A stretch of 64,000 bases of DNA from assembly GCF_001953985.1 (NCBI RefSeq), contig NZ_MBEI01000046.1:62001-126000 (forward strand), written 5' to 3'. Positions 55,044-63,928 of this stretch are shown one piece after another. Numbering within the stretch: the first letter of the stretch is position 1; the number at the start of each line of letters is the position of its first letter. The DNA comes from Mycobacterium colombiense. Its GTDB lineage: Bacteria > Actinomycetota > Actinomycetes > Mycobacteriales > Mycobacteriaceae. Below the pieces are notes generated by a model, which saw only the letters and a program-made list of their open reading frames with translations, searched no databases and had not been told where the DNA came from. A program made the translations under genes and the position numbers.

Positions 55044-56019
55044 CACAAGTATTCTCGCCGCATCGATGACGCACCGCTGGCACGACTTCTGGCGGGGCGA
55101 GCTCGGTGAGTGGATCATCACCCGGGGCCTGCGGATCGTCATGATCCTGATCGCCGCGGTGCTGGCGGCCCGGTTCGTCAACTGGGTGGCGCAGCAGGTG
55201 ACGCATCAGCTCAACCTGGGCTTCGCCGAAAGCGATGCGCTGGTGCGCTCGGAAGCGTCCAAGCACCGGCAGGCCCTGGCGTCGGTGATCTCCTGGGTGT
55301 CGGTCGTCATCATCGGCATTTGGGTCATCATGCAGATCTCGTCCGTGCTGCAGTTCTCGGTGGGCGGATTGGTCGCGCCGGCGACGGTGGTCGGCGCCGC
55401 GCTCGGTTTCGGCGCACAACAGTTGGTGCGAGATCTGTTGGCGGGCTTCTTCATTCTGGTGGAGCGCCAGTACGGCTTCGGCGATCTGGTAACCATCACC
55501 GTGGTGTCCGCGACGGATGCCAGCGGCACGGTCGAGAACGTGACCCTGCGGGTGACCCGGCTGCGGTCAGCGGATGGCGAAGTGTTGACCATTCCGAACG
55601 GGCAGATCGTCAAGGTGGTCAACCTGTCGAAGGATTGGGCCCGCGCAGTGGTGGACATCCCGGTGTCGACCAGCGCCGACCTCAACCGGGTCAACGAGGT
55701 CTTGCATCAGGAATGCGACCGCGCAATGGACAACCCCGTGCTGGGGGAGCTGCTGCTGGATGCGCCCACCGTGATGGGTGTGGAAAGCATCGCGGTCGAC
55801 ACCGTGACCCTGCGTCTGGTGGCCCGGACGCTGCCCGGCAAGCAGTTCGAGGTCGGCCGGCAGCTGCGCGTGCTGGTCATCCGGGCGCTGGCCCGCGTCG
55901 GGATCGTGACCGCGGCGGACGCGCGGGTGGGCCTGGTGGAAGACCCCTCGGTTCCGGTCGCGCAGGCCGCCGAACAGCAAAACGATGATGAAGTCCAAGG
56001 TGCGGTGCAGAAGCGTTGA
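55033..56019 (+). CDS. MscS-family mechanosensitive channel, Rv3104c ortholog
   Basis: 328 residues. Three N-terminal membrane helices (about 30-50, 80-100, 110-130), the last leading into the pore/beta domain [22 protein letters not shown], followed by GDLVTI and [18 protein letters not shown], the MscS signature. It releases solutes on hypo-osmotic shock. The ATG at 55033 overlaps prfB; an ATG at 55066 is an alternative start. The TTG start of the next gene overlaps its stop (TTGA). Confidence 0.9.
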   Translation: MTNNTSILAASMTHRWHDFWRGELGEWIITRGLRIVMILIAAVLAARFVNWVAQQVTHQLNLGFAESDALVRSEASKHRQALASVISWVSVVIIGIWVIMQISSVLQFSVGGLVAPATVVGAALGFGAQQLVRDLLAGFFILVERQYGFGDLVTITVVSATDASGTVENVTLRVTRLRSADGEVLTIPNGQIVKVVNLSKDWARAVVDIPVSTSADLNRVNEVLHQECDRAMDNPVLGELLLDAPTVMGVESIAVDTVTLRLVARTLPGKQFEVGRQLRVLVIRALARVGIVTAADARVGLVEDPSVPVAQAAEQQNDDEVQGAVQKR

Positions 56020-56510
56020 AGTTCACCCTGAACATCCTCGAGAAGCGCGGCGACGACTCGGATGCGGAGCATCGCTGGCCGAAGCACGTGTTCGGCGGGC
56101 GGATGCGCACGTCGACGTTCGTATTGATCGTCGCTTTCTTCCTCGTGTGGTGGGTCTACGACACCTACCGCCCGGAACCGGCGCCCAAGCCACCGGCCCA
56201 GCAAGTGGTGCCGCCCGGCTTCGTGCCCGACCCCAACTACACCTGGGTGCCGCGCAGCCGCCTGCAGGCGCCGCCGACCGTCACCTACACACCGACGCCG
56301 ACGCCGACGAGCACGCCGCCACCCCCGCCACCGCCGCCACCACCGGTGACAACGACCACAACCACCACACCGGCGTTCCAGCTGCCGCAGCTGCCGTGCA
56401 TCCTGCCGGCGCCGTTCTGCCCGCCCAGCTCAAGCCCCACCACACCGCCGCCGCAGCAACCTCAGCCGGGGCCCGGCCCGGTGCCGACTTCGCCGCCACC
56501 GGCCAGTTGA
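56016..56510 (+). CDS. Pro/Thr-rich single-pass membrane protein, Rv3103c ortholog
   Basis: 164 residues from TTG 56016. A cytoplasmic N-terminus of about 30 residues, one membrane helix (about 34-50, [19 protein letters not shown]), then a long extracytoplasmic Pro/Thr/Ser-rich tail including a run of ten Pro and the segment [20 protein letters not shown]. Its place between mscS and ftsE matches Rv3103c. It may span the periplasm near the divisome; its function is unknown. Confidence 0.82.
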   Translation: MKFTLNILEKRGDDSDAEHRWPKHVFGGRMRTSTFVLIVAFFLVWWVYDTYRPEPAPKPPAQQVVPPGFVPDPNYTWVPRSRLQAPPTVTYTPTPTPTSTPPPPPPPPPPVTTTTTTTPAFQLPQLPCILPAPFCPPSSSPTTPPPQQPQPGPGPVPTSPPPAS

Positions 56511-56536
56511 CTTCGCCTGCCAGCGAAATTCACCGC

Positions 56537-56542
56537 TACACT
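56537..56542 (+). promoter_or_regulatory. -10 element TACACT of ftsE
   Basis: TACACT fits TANNNT and places the transcript start at about 56549, two to five bases before the GTG/ATG pair of ftsE, so ftsEX can be transcribed on its own from a near-leaderless mRNA. Confidence 0.5.
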
Positions 56543-56553
56543 GGCGTGCCGTG

Positions 56554-57243
56554 ATGATCACCCTGGACCATGTCAGTAAGAAGTACAAAGCGTCGGCCCG
56601 CCCGGCGTTGGAAGACGTCAACGTCAAGATCGACAAGGGTGAATTCGTCTTCCTGATCGGCCCGTCGGGGTCGGGCAAGTCCACCTTTATGCGGCTGTTG
56701 CTCGGCGCGGAGAACCCGACCAGCGGGGACGTCCGGGTGTCGAAGTTCCACGTCAACAAGCTGCGCGGGCGGCACGTCCCCAAGCTGCGCCAGGTCATCG
56801 GCTGCGTTTTCCAGGACTTCCGCCTCCTGCAGCAAAAGACGGTCTACGAGAACGTCGCGTTCGCGCTGGAAGTGATCGGCAAACGAACCGACGCGATCAA
56901 CAGGGTGGTGCCGGAGGTGCTGGAAACCGTCGGCCTGTCCGGCAAGGCCAATCGGTTGCCCCACGAGTTGTCCGGTGGTGAGCAGCAGCGGGTGGCGATC
57001 GCCCGCGCGTTCGTCAACCGGCCGCTCGTTCTGCTGGCGGACGAGCCGACGGGCAACCTCGACCCAGATACCAGTAAGGACATCATGGATTTGTTGGAGC
57101 GGATCAACCGCACGGGGACGACGGTGCTGATGGCAACGCACGATCACCACATCGTCGACTCGATGCGCCAGCGCGTCGTCGAGTTGTCGCTGGGCAGGCT
57201 GGTTCGCGACGAGCAGCGCGGCATTTACGGGATGGACCGCTAA
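56554..57243 (+). CDS. ftsE: Cell division ATP-binding protein FtsE
   Basis: 229 residues, the same as M. tuberculosis FtsE. ABC ATPase with Walker [10 protein letters not shown] (36-44), Q-loop FQDFRLL, signature LSGGEQQR and Walker [12 protein letters not shown]. With FtsX it drives activation of septal peptidoglycan hydrolases (RipC in mycobacteria). The ATG at 56554 is favoured; a GTG one codon earlier is possible. ftsX starts right after the stop. Confidence 0.97.
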   Translation: MITLDHVSKKYKASARPALEDVNVKIDKGEFVFLIGPSGSGKSTFMRLLLGAENPTSGDVRVSKFHVNKLRGRHVPKLRQVIGCVFQDFRLLQQKTVYENVAFALEVIGKRTDAINRVVPEVLETVGLSGKANRLPHELSGGEQQRVAIARAFVNRPLVLLADEPTGNLDPDTSKDIMDLLERINRTGTTVLMATHDHHIVDSMRQRVVELSLGRLVRDEQRGIYGMDR

Positions 57244-58137
57244 GTGCGCTTCGGTTTCCTACTCAACGAGGTCCTGACCGGGTTTCGTCGCAACGTCACG
57301 ATGACGGCCGCGATGATCCTGACGACCGCGATCTCCATCGGCCTATTCGGCGGCGGTCTACTGGTCGTCCGGCTGGCCGACAACTCGCGCGAGATCTACC
57401 TCGACCGCGTTGAGACGCAGGTGTTTTTGACCGACGACATATCGGCCAACGACACGACGTGTGCGTCCGCGCCCTGTAAGGGACTGCGCGAAAAGATCGA
57501 TTTGCGCCAGGACGTGAAATCGGTGCGCTTCGTCAACCGGCAGGACGCCTACAACGACGCCATCAAGAAGTTCCCGGAGTTCAAGGACGTGGCGGGTAAG
57601 GACTCGTTTCCGGCGTCGTTCATCGTCAAACTGAACAATCCCGAACAGCACGCCGAATTCGATGCCGCGATGCAGGGCCAGCCCGGGGTGCGCAGCATCC
57701 TCAACGAGAAGGACCTCATCGACCGGCTGTTCGCCGTCCTGGACGGCCTGCGCGACGCCGCGTTCGCCGTCGCCCTGGTGCAGGCCGTCGGGGCAATCCT
57801 GTTGATCGCCAACATGGTGCAGGTCGCCGCTTACACCCGGCGCACCGAGATCGGCATCATGCGGCTGGTGGGTGCCAGCCGGTGGTACACCCAGCTGCCC
57901 TTCCTGGTGGAGGCGATGCTGGCCGCGGCCATCGGTGTGGCGATCGCGGTCCTCGGACTCATGCTGGTTCGGGCATTGTTCCTGGACAACGCGCTGAGCC
58001 AGTTCTATCAAGCACACCTGATCGCCAAGGTCGACTACGCCGACATCCTCTACATCTCGCCGTGGCTGTTCCTACTCGGCGTGTCGATGGCGGCGGTGAC
58101 CGGGTACGCGACCTTGCGCCTCTATATACGGCGGTAG
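57244..58137 (+). CDS. ftsX: Cell division protein FtsX
   Basis: 297 residues. Helix 1 (about 21-43), an extracytoplasmic domain (about 44-170) that contacts the RipC hydrolase in mycobacteria, then three helices with [19 protein letters not shown] typical of FtsX. Cys residues in CASAPCKG (about 78-84) may form a disulfide. The start is GTG directly after the ftsE stop. SmpB starts 2 bp after its stop. Confidence 0.96.
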   Translation: MRFGFLLNEVLTGFRRNVTMTAAMILTTAISIGLFGGGLLVVRLADNSREIYLDRVETQVFLTDDISANDTTCASAPCKGLREKIDLRQDVKSVRFVNRQDAYNDAIKKFPEFKDVAGKDSFPASFIVKLNNPEQHAEFDAAMQGQPGVRSILNEKDLIDRLFAVLDGLRDAAFAVALVQAVGAILLIANMVQVAAYTRRTEIGIMRLVGASRWYTQLPFLVEAMLAAAIGVAIAVLGLMLVRALFLDNALSQFYQAHLIAKVDYADILYISPWLFLLGVSMAAVTGYATLRLYIRR

Positions 58138-58139
58138 CT

Positions 58140-58649
58140 GTGGCCAAGGGTTCCGGCCGAGCCAAAGCGGCGGGCGGCAAAGGTGGCAGCAAACAAGTCA
58201 TCGCCACCAATCGCAAAGCGCGGCACAACTATTCGATCATCGAGCTGTTCGAGGCCGGAGTGTCTTTGCAGGGCACCGAGGTCAAAAGCCTTCGCCAGGG
58301 CCAAGCATCGTTAGCTGACGCATTCGCAACAATCGACGACGGCGAAGTCTGGTTGCGCAACCTATATATTCCGGAGTATCAGCACGGTAGCTGGACCAAT
58401 CACGAGCCGCGCCGCAACCGAAAGTTGTTGTTACATAGGCAACAAATTGACAGGCTGGTCGGCAAGATACGAGATGGTAACCTCGCCTTGATGCCGTTGT
58501 CTCTGTATTTCTCCGAGGGCAAGGTCAAGGTCGAACTTGCCCTTGCGCGCGGTAAAAGGGCTTACGACAAGCGCCAGGACATGGCGCAGCGCGATGCACA
58601 GCGCGAAGTTGTTCGCGAGATGGGACGTCGAGCAAAGGGCATGACCTGA
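58140..58649 (+). CDS. smpB: SsrA-binding protein SmpB
   Basis: 169 residues from GTG 58140. The OB-fold core reads RKARHNYSIIELFEAGVSLQ then GTEVKSLRQGQASLADAFA, and the basic C-terminal tail ends GRRAKGMT. The N-terminus has a Gly/Lys-rich extension of about 20 residues. SmpB delivers tmRNA to stalled ribosomes; ssrA itself lies 1.8 kb downstream. The stop codon overlaps a possible CTG start of the next gene. Confidence 0.96.
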   Translation: MAKGSGRAKAAGGKGGSKQVIATNRKARHNYSIIELFEAGVSLQGTEVKSLRQGQASLADAFATIDDGEVWLRNLYIPEYQHGSWTNHEPRRNRKLLLHRQQIDRLVGKIRDGNLALMPLSLYFSEGKVKVELALARGKRAYDKRQDMAQRDAQREVVREMGRRAKGMT

Positions 58650-59488
58650 TCGGGGCGGCGTACGCCCAGCTGTCTGCCGTTACGTACGGAGTCAGCGACT
58701 TCGTGGGCGGCGTAGCAGCTCGGCGAGTGGCCGCGCTGCGCGTGATGCTCGTCGCCTACCCGATCGAGACGCTGTTACTGGGCGTGATGGCCGTTTTCGT
58801 CGGCGGCCCTGTTCACGTCGGCGCCGTTCTGTGGGGATGCCTGTACGGCATCGGCATGGCGTTCGGTATGTGGGCGTTCTTCGCGGCCCTTGGCTCCGGG
58901 CCGATTTCGGTTGTCTCGCCGTTGGCGGCCGTGCTCAACGCGGCGGTGCCAGTCGCCGTGGGTATGGCGCTGGGGGAGCGGCCCGGGCAGGCGGCCCTGG
59001 TGGGCGTCGTCTTGGCGCTGGGCGCGGTGATGCTCGTCAGCCGCGAGGCGCCCGTCGAGGGCACGCCGTATCGTTTCACGCCAAAAGTGGCCTGGCTCAC
59101 AGTAGTTGCCGGCTCGGCGATGGGGTTGAACCTGGTGTTTCTGCACCAGGCGCCACACGTGTGCAAGCTTTGGCCCCTGGTCTTCGCCCGGGTGGCGGCC
59201 AGCCTGGTGGTGTTCGCCATGGCCAAAACCAGCGACAACCTGGTGATGCCGCGCGGACGGCCGCTCAAATTGGCCGTGGCCGTCGCGGTGCTCGATATCT
59301 TCGCGAACATCACCATGCTGGCGGCGCTGCACACCTGGCTGCTGTCGTTGGCCAGCATCTTGATCTCGCTGTATCCGGCCGCGACGGTCGTGCTGGCGAT
59401 GGTGGTGCTGCGCGAGCGGGTGACCCGCTTGCAGGGGATCGGCATGGTGCTTGCCATGGGCTCCGTGGCGATGATCGCGTCCGCCTGA
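58646..59488 (+). CDS. EamA/DMT-family transporter with unusual start
   Basis: 280 codons from CTG 58646, or 261 from the first standard start (GTG 58703). Ten membrane helices in two EamA repeats. The residues coded before GTG 58703 (LIGAAYAQLSAVTYGVSDF) form the first helix expected for this family, so the shorter protein would lack helix 1. No ATG, GTG or TTG lies in frame before it; CTG 58646 overlaps the smpB stop (CTGA) as in coupled starts. It probably exports or imports a small metabolite; the substrate is unknown. Confidence 0.8.
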   Translation: MIGAAYAQLSAVTYGVSDFVGGVAARRVAALRVMLVAYPIETLLLGVMAVFVGGPVHVGAVLWGCLYGIGMAFGMWAFFAALGSGPISVVSPLAAVLNAAVPVAVGMALGERPGQAALVGVVLALGAVMLVSREAPVEGTPYRFTPKVAWLTVVAGSAMGLNLVFLHQAPHVCKLWPLVFARVAASLVVFAMAKTSDNLVMPRGRPLKLAVAVAVLDIFANITMLAALHTWLLSLASILISLYPAATVVLAMVVLRERVTRLQGIGMVLAMGSVAMIASA

Positions 59489-59522
59489 CGGCACCGAGGC
59501 GCCCGCTGTTGATTGATCGGCC

Positions 59523-59528
59523 TACGAT
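59523..59528 (+). promoter_or_regulatory. -10 element TACGAT, leaderless start at 59536
   Basis: TACGAT places the transcript start at 59535-59536, on the ATG of the mycothiol-dependent enzyme gene. Confidence 0.6.
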
Positions 59529-59535
59529 CCTGACC

Positions 59536-60381
59536 ATGGCCGATCGTCCCGTCACCAAACTCGACAAGTCCTCCGTGCTCACCGGTCTCTTCGCGGTGTG
59601 GGACGACATCGAGGCACTGTTGGCCGGGTTGTCCGAAGCGCAATGGCGGGCGCCGAGCCCGCTGCCGGGCTGGGGCGTCAAAGCCTTGGTGGCGCACATG
59701 ATCGGCACCGAGTCGTTCCTCGCCGGCATCGCCGCACCACAGCCCGATATCGACGTCTCGACGCTGGCGCATGTGCGCAACGACGTCGGCGTGATGAACG
59801 AGTGCTGGGTTCGCCATCTGAGCGCGCACGCCGACGCCGACGTGCTGGAAAGCTTCCGGGCGATTACCACCGATCGGCGCGAGGCACTGACGAACCTGTC
59901 CGGCGAGGAGTGGGACGCGGTGACGATGACCCCGACGGGCCCGGATTCCTATGGCCGATTCATGCGGGTCCGCGTGTTCGACTGCTGGATGCACGAACAA
60001 GACATGCGCCTCGCGTTGGAACGGCCGCCGTCCGACGACGAGCTGGCCGGGCCCGCGGCGCCGCTGGCCGTCGACGAGATCGCCGCGACCATGGGCTACG
60101 TCGTGGGCAAGCTGGCGAAGGCGCCCGACGGTTCCCGCGTCCAGTTCGACCTCTCCGGACCGCTGGCCCGCACCATCCGGGTCACCGTCGACGGACGGGC
60201 CGCGGTGGTCGACGACTTCGCCGGCCAGGACGCGACCGCGACCATCCGGCTGGACGGGCTGCAGTTCACCCGGCTCGCCGGTGGCCGCCCGATGTGTCCC
60301 GCCCGGGCCCAGGACATCGAGCTCGACGGTGACAAGGGCGTGGCCGCGCAGGTCGTCGAGCACCTCAACTTCGTGATCTGA
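59536..60381 (+). CDS. Maleylpyruvate-isomerase-family mycothiol-dependent protein
   Basis: 281 residues. An N-terminal DinB-like four-helix domain (LSEAQWRAPSPLPGWGVKAL, then VAHMIGTESFLAG and VFDCWMHEQDMRLALE) carries His residues that bind a divalent metal, followed by an SCP2-like C-terminal domain. The group uses mycothiol for isomerisation or S-transfer. It is probably leaderless, with -10 TACGAT just upstream. The substrate is unknown. Confidence 0.88.
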   Translation: MADRPVTKLDKSSVLTGLFAVWDDIEALLAGLSEAQWRAPSPLPGWGVKALVAHMIGTESFLAGIAAPQPDIDVSTLAHVRNDVGVMNECWVRHLSAHADADVLESFRAITTDRREALTNLSGEEWDAVTMTPTGPDSYGRFMRVRVFDCWMHEQDMRLALERPPSDDELAGPAAPLAVDEIAATMGYVVGKLAKAPDGSRVQFDLSGPLARTIRVTVDGRAAVVDDFAGQDATATIRLDGLQFTRLAGGRPMCPARAQDIELDGDKGVAAQVVEHLNFVI

Positions 60382-60409
60382 TCGCAGCCCGGCGGGGAAG
60401 ATAACTGCG

Positions 60410-60437
60410 TTGCCGCTGGTTGATAGGCAGGTACCAT
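60410..60437 (+). promoter_or_regulatory. ssrA promoter
   Basis: TTGCCG (60410-60415) and TACCAT (60432-60437) are spaced by 16 bp and would start transcription near 60444, giving a short leader before the mature tmRNA 5' end at 60470. Confidence 0.55.
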
Positions 60438-60469
60438 TGATATTCCTGCCGAAAGTCGGTGGGGCGCGA

Positions 60470-60837
60470 GGGGCTGAAAGGTTTCGACTTCGCGCATCGA
60501 ATCAAGGGAAGCGTGCCGGTGCAGGCAACTGACCACCGTAAGCGTCGTTGCAAACAGATAAGCGCCGATTCACATCAGCGCGACTACGCTCTCGCTGCCT
60601 AAGCGACAGCTAGTCCGTCAGACCGGGAAAGCCCTCGACCCGGACCCTGGCGTCAGCTAGAGGGATCCACCGATGAGTTCGGTCGCGGGACTCATCGGGA
60701 CACCAACAGCGACTGGGATCGTCATCCTGACTTGTTCGCGTGATCAGGAGATCCGAGTAGAGGCATAGCGAACTGCGCACGGAGAAGTCTTGAGGGAATG
60801 CCGTAGGACCCGGGTTCGATTCCCGGCAGCTCCACTA
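60470..60837 (+). ncRNA. ssrA: Transfer-messenger RNA
   Basis: The 5' end GGGGCTGA and the 3' CAGCTCC form the tRNA-Ala-like acceptor stem, including the G3-U wobble read by alanyl-tRNA synthetase. The T arm is GGTTCGATTCC. The tag frame at 60564-60602 reads ADSHQRDYALAA then TAA, the mycobacterial proteolysis tag. The genomic 3' end is A-CTA (60834-60837) instead of the expected A-CCA, so the CCA must be added or repaired after transcription. It rescues stalled ribosomes together with SmpB. Confidence 0.97.
60813..60835 (+). repeat. Direct repeat, att-like copy in ssrA
   Basis: The last 23 bases of ssrA (GGTTCGATTCC ... AGCTCCAC) recur at 61581-61603 with two mismatches. tmRNA 3' ends are common integrase target sites, so this is a candidate attL. 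Confidence 0.7.
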
Positions 60838-60905
60838 TTTGAACAGCTACGTAATGCCGTGTGGCTCGTAGTGCACCCGCAGCTCGCCTGACTGTGTATG
60901 TCCGA

Positions 60906-61472
60906 TCAGTCGTGATTCGCCTCGTAGCGCAGCAGGACCGTGCCGCCCGGGAAGGTGCGGTTCTCCAACAGTCGCAGCGAGATCCATGACGGCAGCGTTG
61001 GAAAGAACGGGGTGCCGCCGCCCACCGCGGTGGGCGCGACCAGGATCCGGTACTCGTCCACCAGACCGGCCTGCACGATTGGTGCGGCCAGCGTCGCGCC
61101 GGCCACCTCCAACCTGCCGTCGGTTTCGGCTTTCAGCTTCGTCACCACCTCGACCGGGTCGCTGCGTTCCAGGCGGGAGTTCCAGTCGACGGATTCCAGG
61201 GTGCGCGAGAACACGACCTTGGGCATATCGCGCCAGATGCGGGCGAAGTCAACGATCAGAGGCGTGGCGTCCGGGGCCTGGTCGGCGGTCGGCCAGTATG
61301 CGGACATCAGTTGGTAGAGCCGGCGCCCGTAGAACGACAGGGCGGTCTCCCGCTCGAAGTCGTTCCAGTACTGGTGCAGTTCTTCGCTCGGATCGGCCCA
61401 GTCGATGTTGCCTTGCGCGTCGGCGATGTACCCGTCCACCGACACGTTGAAGCCATAGATGAGTTTGCCCAT
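60906..61472 (-). CDS. DHFR/RibD C-terminal domain family protein
   Basis: 188 residues. It begins MGKLIYGFNVSVDGYIADAQG, the usual opening of the RibD_C/dihydrofolate-reductase-like family, with FYGRRLYQLMSAYWP and PKVVFSRTLESVDWN following; LEVAGATLAAPIVQAGLVDEY binds NADPH. It is not the housekeeping DHFR. ATG 61472 is chosen on family alignment. It lies alone between the two copies of the ssrA 3' end and may be cargo left by an integrated element. Confidence 0.87.
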   Translation of the reverse strand: MGKLIYGFNVSVDGYIADAQGNIDWADPSEELHQYWNDFERETALSFYGRRLYQLMSAYWPTADQAPDATPLIVDFARIWRDMPKVVFSRTLESVDWNSRLERSDPVEVVTKLKAETDGRLEVAGATLAAPIVQAGLVDEYRILVAPTAVGGGTPFFPTLPSWISLRLLENRTFPGGTVLLRYEANHD

Positions 61473-61580
61473 GAAGATCAGACTGCACCCGAGGGCAAAA
61501 CTCGTCGCGACCATATAGAACGTGATGTCGCGACGTCCTGACTCGTGGAGCGTTTGCACTGGTCAGCAGTGTTAGATGCG

Positions 61581-61603
61581 GCTTCGATTCCGGGCAGCTC
61601 CAC
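61581..61603 (+). repeat. Direct repeat, att-like second copy of the ssrA 3' end
   Basis: GCTTCGATTCC followed by GGGCAGCTCCAC matches the ssrA tail at 21 of 23 positions and continues CCG instead of CTA. No tRNA or tmRNA body precedes it, so it is an isolated fragment, as left by site-specific integration (candidate attR). Confidence 0.7.
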
Positions 61604-61754
61604 CGAGTTTTGTGGTTTAGAGCGATAAATTAGTACGCGCCGCACTACGTCTGAGACCTATGGGTTGGATTATGCCTGGGGTGAGCGGCTTTAATCGTCA
61701 TACGACGGCGATGTCACGTTGTGCACGCCCCAGGCCGCATCGCGAGGAGTTCTC

Positions 61755-62225
61755 ATGATCTATCGCCGTCTTGCTTTGGCGCTCGGTGCGGTGGTGGCGG
61801 CGGCGGCCATCATTCCCGTCCAGGCCCATGGCGAGCCGCCGACGAAGTGTCTGACCAACACCCCCAAGGGCAAGCAGGTCTACGTGCCTTGCGATCTGCT
61901 CAACGCCGGCGCCAATTTCCCTCCGGGGCAGCGTTGTCCCCCGCCGCTCGAGCAGTACCCGAAGGATGTAGCGGACTGGTGTGGCGAAGGCCCCGGCCTT
62001 GCGAGTCCCACGCCCACTCCTACGAGCGCTGCGACTCCGACGAGCCCTACGACTCCGACGAGCCCTACGAGCCCGACGACTCCGACGAGCCCGACGACTC
62101 CGACGAGCCCGACGACTCCGACGAGCCCGACGAGCTCTGTGCGGCCTACGAGCCCCACGACCACAACGAGTCCGGCGACCGCAACGAGTCCCACGAGCAC
62201 GGCGGCTCCGGGCAACGCACAGTAA
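61755..62225 (+). CDS. Secreted Pro/Thr/Ser-repeat protein
   Basis: 156 residues. Signal peptide at about 1-27 (Arg pair, hydrophobic core, cleavage near VQAHG), a short globular part (about 28-80) with four Cys that could form two disulfides, then a tail built from PTSPTTPTS repeats. GAGGAG precedes the ATG. The repeat tail suggests a wall-spanning or O-mannosylated stalk. I do not recognise the family; its function is unknown. Confidence 0.8.
   Translation: MIYRRLALALGAVVAAAAIIPVQAHGEPPTKCLTNTPKGKQVYVPCDLLNAGANFPPGQRCPPPLEQYPKDVADWCGEGPGLASPTPTPTSAATPTSPTTPTSPTSPTTPTSPTTPTSPTTPTSPTSSVRPTSPTTTTSPATATSPTSTAAPGNAQ
62034..62132 (+). repeat. Five 18-bp tandem repeats within the Pro/Thr/Ser protein
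   Basis: The unit ACTCCGACGAGCCCGACG (variant with CCTACG) starts at 62034, 62052, 62079, 62097 and 62115, with a 9-bp half unit at 62070. The last three copies are identical, suggesting recent slippage and likely length variation between strains. Confidence 0.85.
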
Positions 62226-62595
62226 CGACGTCCTGCACGAGGTAGTGCACTGCTGTGGCGCCGGCCAAGGCGCGCCCGGTGCCGCACCCGGACGCAACCG
62301 CGCCGAATTTCTCACTGCGCGTTTGTGACTCAGCGAAGCGGCGGGGCTCTTATCGCCTGATCGCCCGGCCCGGGTGGATGTCACGAAGCTGCACCGTTCA
62401 CGGCGCGGCCGAACTCACCCGGGTGAAACAACGCTGGGGTGATGACGGCTCACCCTGCCGCGCAGCAGACTGATGCCAGTTCGACGTCAACATACGTGGT
62501 GCCGGTGTCGTCCAGGGCTGCAACTCTTCTCGCGCGTTAAAGGCGGAAGTGGCCCCACAGGAGTCGCCGAAAATGATCAGCAGAAGGGTTTCACC
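62226..62595. other. 370-bp region without a supported gene
   Basis: GC-rich sequence between the Pro/Thr/Ser protein and the SDR gene. Short open frames exist but none has family features or a convincing start. GAAGGG at 62583-62588 is the ribosome site of the SDR gene. No repeats, RNA gene or terminator stand out. Confidence 0.5.
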
Positions 62596-63366
62596 ATGCA
62601 CTTCGATTCCAAGAAGGTCATCGTCGTCGGCGGCAGCGCCGGTATGGGCCGGCAGGTCGCCGTTGATGTCGTGCGCCATGGCGGCAGCGCGGTGATCGTC
62701 GGCCGGTCGAAGGACCGCGTTGATGACACCGTGACCGAATTGAGCGGCGGGGGCGGCGAGGCCTGGGGTATCACAGCCGAGCTGACGGATCGCGCTGCGG
62801 TCGCCGATGTTCAGCGCGCGCTTGCTGAGCATCACAGCGATGCGACGCTGCTCGTCAATGCGGCCGGATTCTTTGTACCCAAGCCGTTTCTCGAGTACGA
62901 CGCGCTGACGTATGACTCGTACATGGAGCTGAATTACGCTCTGTTCTTCCTGACGCAGGCCGTCGTTGGGGGCATGATCGCCCGCGGTGAGGGCGGCTCG
63001 ATCGTAAACATCGGCAGCATGTGGGCACATCAGGCGATCGGTCTGACCCCATCGTCGGCATACTCGATGCAAAAGGCCGGGCTGCATGCACTGACCCATA
63101 ACCTGGCCATCGAGCTTGCCGAACACAAGATCCGCGTCAACGCGGTGGCACCGGCCGTCGTCAAGACCCCGCTGTACGAGGGGTTCATCCCCAAGGACGA
63201 GATCGACGCCACGCTTGCCACATTCGCGCCGCTTCACCCGCTGGGACGAGTCGGCACCCCGGCCGACATCGCCAACGCCGTGACGTACCTGCTGTCTGAT
63301 GAGGCCAGTTGGGTCACAGGCGCGATTCTCAACGTCGACGGCGGCATCATGGCAGGCCGCAACTAA
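62596..63366 (+). CDS. Short-chain dehydrogenase/reductase
   Basis: 256 residues of the classical SDR type. Cofactor motif [11 protein letters not shown] at the N-terminus (GGSAGMG in place of TGxxxGxG), VNAAG, the catalytic Ser region [10 protein letters not shown], Tyr and Lys in YSMQK, and a C-terminal substrate loop ending GGIMAGRN. A ribosome site GAAGGG precedes the ATG at 62596; a longer in-frame extension is not supported. The substrate is unknown. Confidence 0.9.
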   Translation: MHFDSKKVIVVGGSAGMGRQVAVDVVRHGGSAVIVGRSKDRVDDTVTELSGGGGEAWGITAELTDRAAVADVQRALAEHHSDATLLVNAAGFFVPKPFLEYDALTYDSYMELNYALFFLTQAVVGGMIARGEGGSIVNIGSMWAHQAIGLTPSSAYSMQKAGLHALTHNLAIELAEHKIRVNAVAPAVVKTPLYEGFIPKDEIDATLATFAPLHPLGRVGTPADIANAVTYLLSDEASWVTGAILNVDGGIMAGRN

Positions 63367-63439
63367 CCGAGCAGCGACTCGGAACCTAGCGAAACCCCAA
63401 GCGCATCAACATAACGTGTGCGCGAATGAAGGAGACCAA

Positions 63440-63928
63440 GTGTCACACCAATACAGCAAGAACCCTGCCGCGGTCGACGCGCTCAGCCCCCAGCAATACC
63501 ACGTCACCCAGGAGAGCGGCACGGAGCCTCCGTTCACCGGCGAGTACTGCGACAACCACGAGCCCGGCATCTACGTCGACATTGTTTCTGGCGAGCCGCT
63601 TTTCGCCTCGGTGGACAAATTCGACAGCGGAAGTGGCTGGCCCAGCTTCACCCGGCCTATCGGCGCGGACAACCTCGTTGAGAGGCGCGACCGCAGCCAC
63701 TTCGTGGAACGGGTCGAGGTACGGTCGGCCCACGCCGATAGCCATCTGGGGCACGTATTCCCGGACGGCCCCAGAGAAGCCGGGGGGTTGCGCTACTGCA
63801 TCAACTCGGCAGCGCTGCGATTCATCCACCGCGATGAACTCGAAGCCCAGGGTTATGGGCAATATCTGCGGTTGTTCACGAAGGATGCGTCGGAGCAACA
63901 CCAGAGCGTCGCCGAGCAGCAATCATGA
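63440..63928 (+). CDS. msrB: Peptide methionine-(R)-S-oxide reductase MsrB
   Basis: 162 residues from GTG 63440, with AAGGAG upstream. The MsrB core [29 protein letters not shown] and the catalytic Cys in [13 protein letters not shown] are present. The zinc-binding CxxC pairs of many MsrB proteins are missing ([10 protein letters not shown]), so it is the zinc-free type. It repairs methionine-R-sulfoxide in oxidised proteins. The stop overlaps the msrA start (ATGA), forming an msrB-msrA operon. Confidence 0.95.
   Translation: MSHQYSKNPAAVDALSPQQYHVTQESGTEPPFTGEYCDNHEPGIYVDIVSGEPLFASVDKFDSGSGWPSFTRPIGADNLVERRDRSHFVERVEVRSAHADSHLGHVFPDGPREAGGLRYCINSAALRFIHRDELEAQGYGQYLRLFTKDASEQHQSVAEQQS

Noticed and set aside
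61473..61754. A second tRNA or tmRNA gene at the repeated CAGCTCCAC sequence
   Set aside because: Only the T-arm and acceptor end are present; no matching 5' half or cloverleaf can be folded upstream.
62255..62473. A 72-codon frame in the gap before the SDR gene
   Set aside because: No ribosome site or recognisable features; composition fits random GC-rich sequence.
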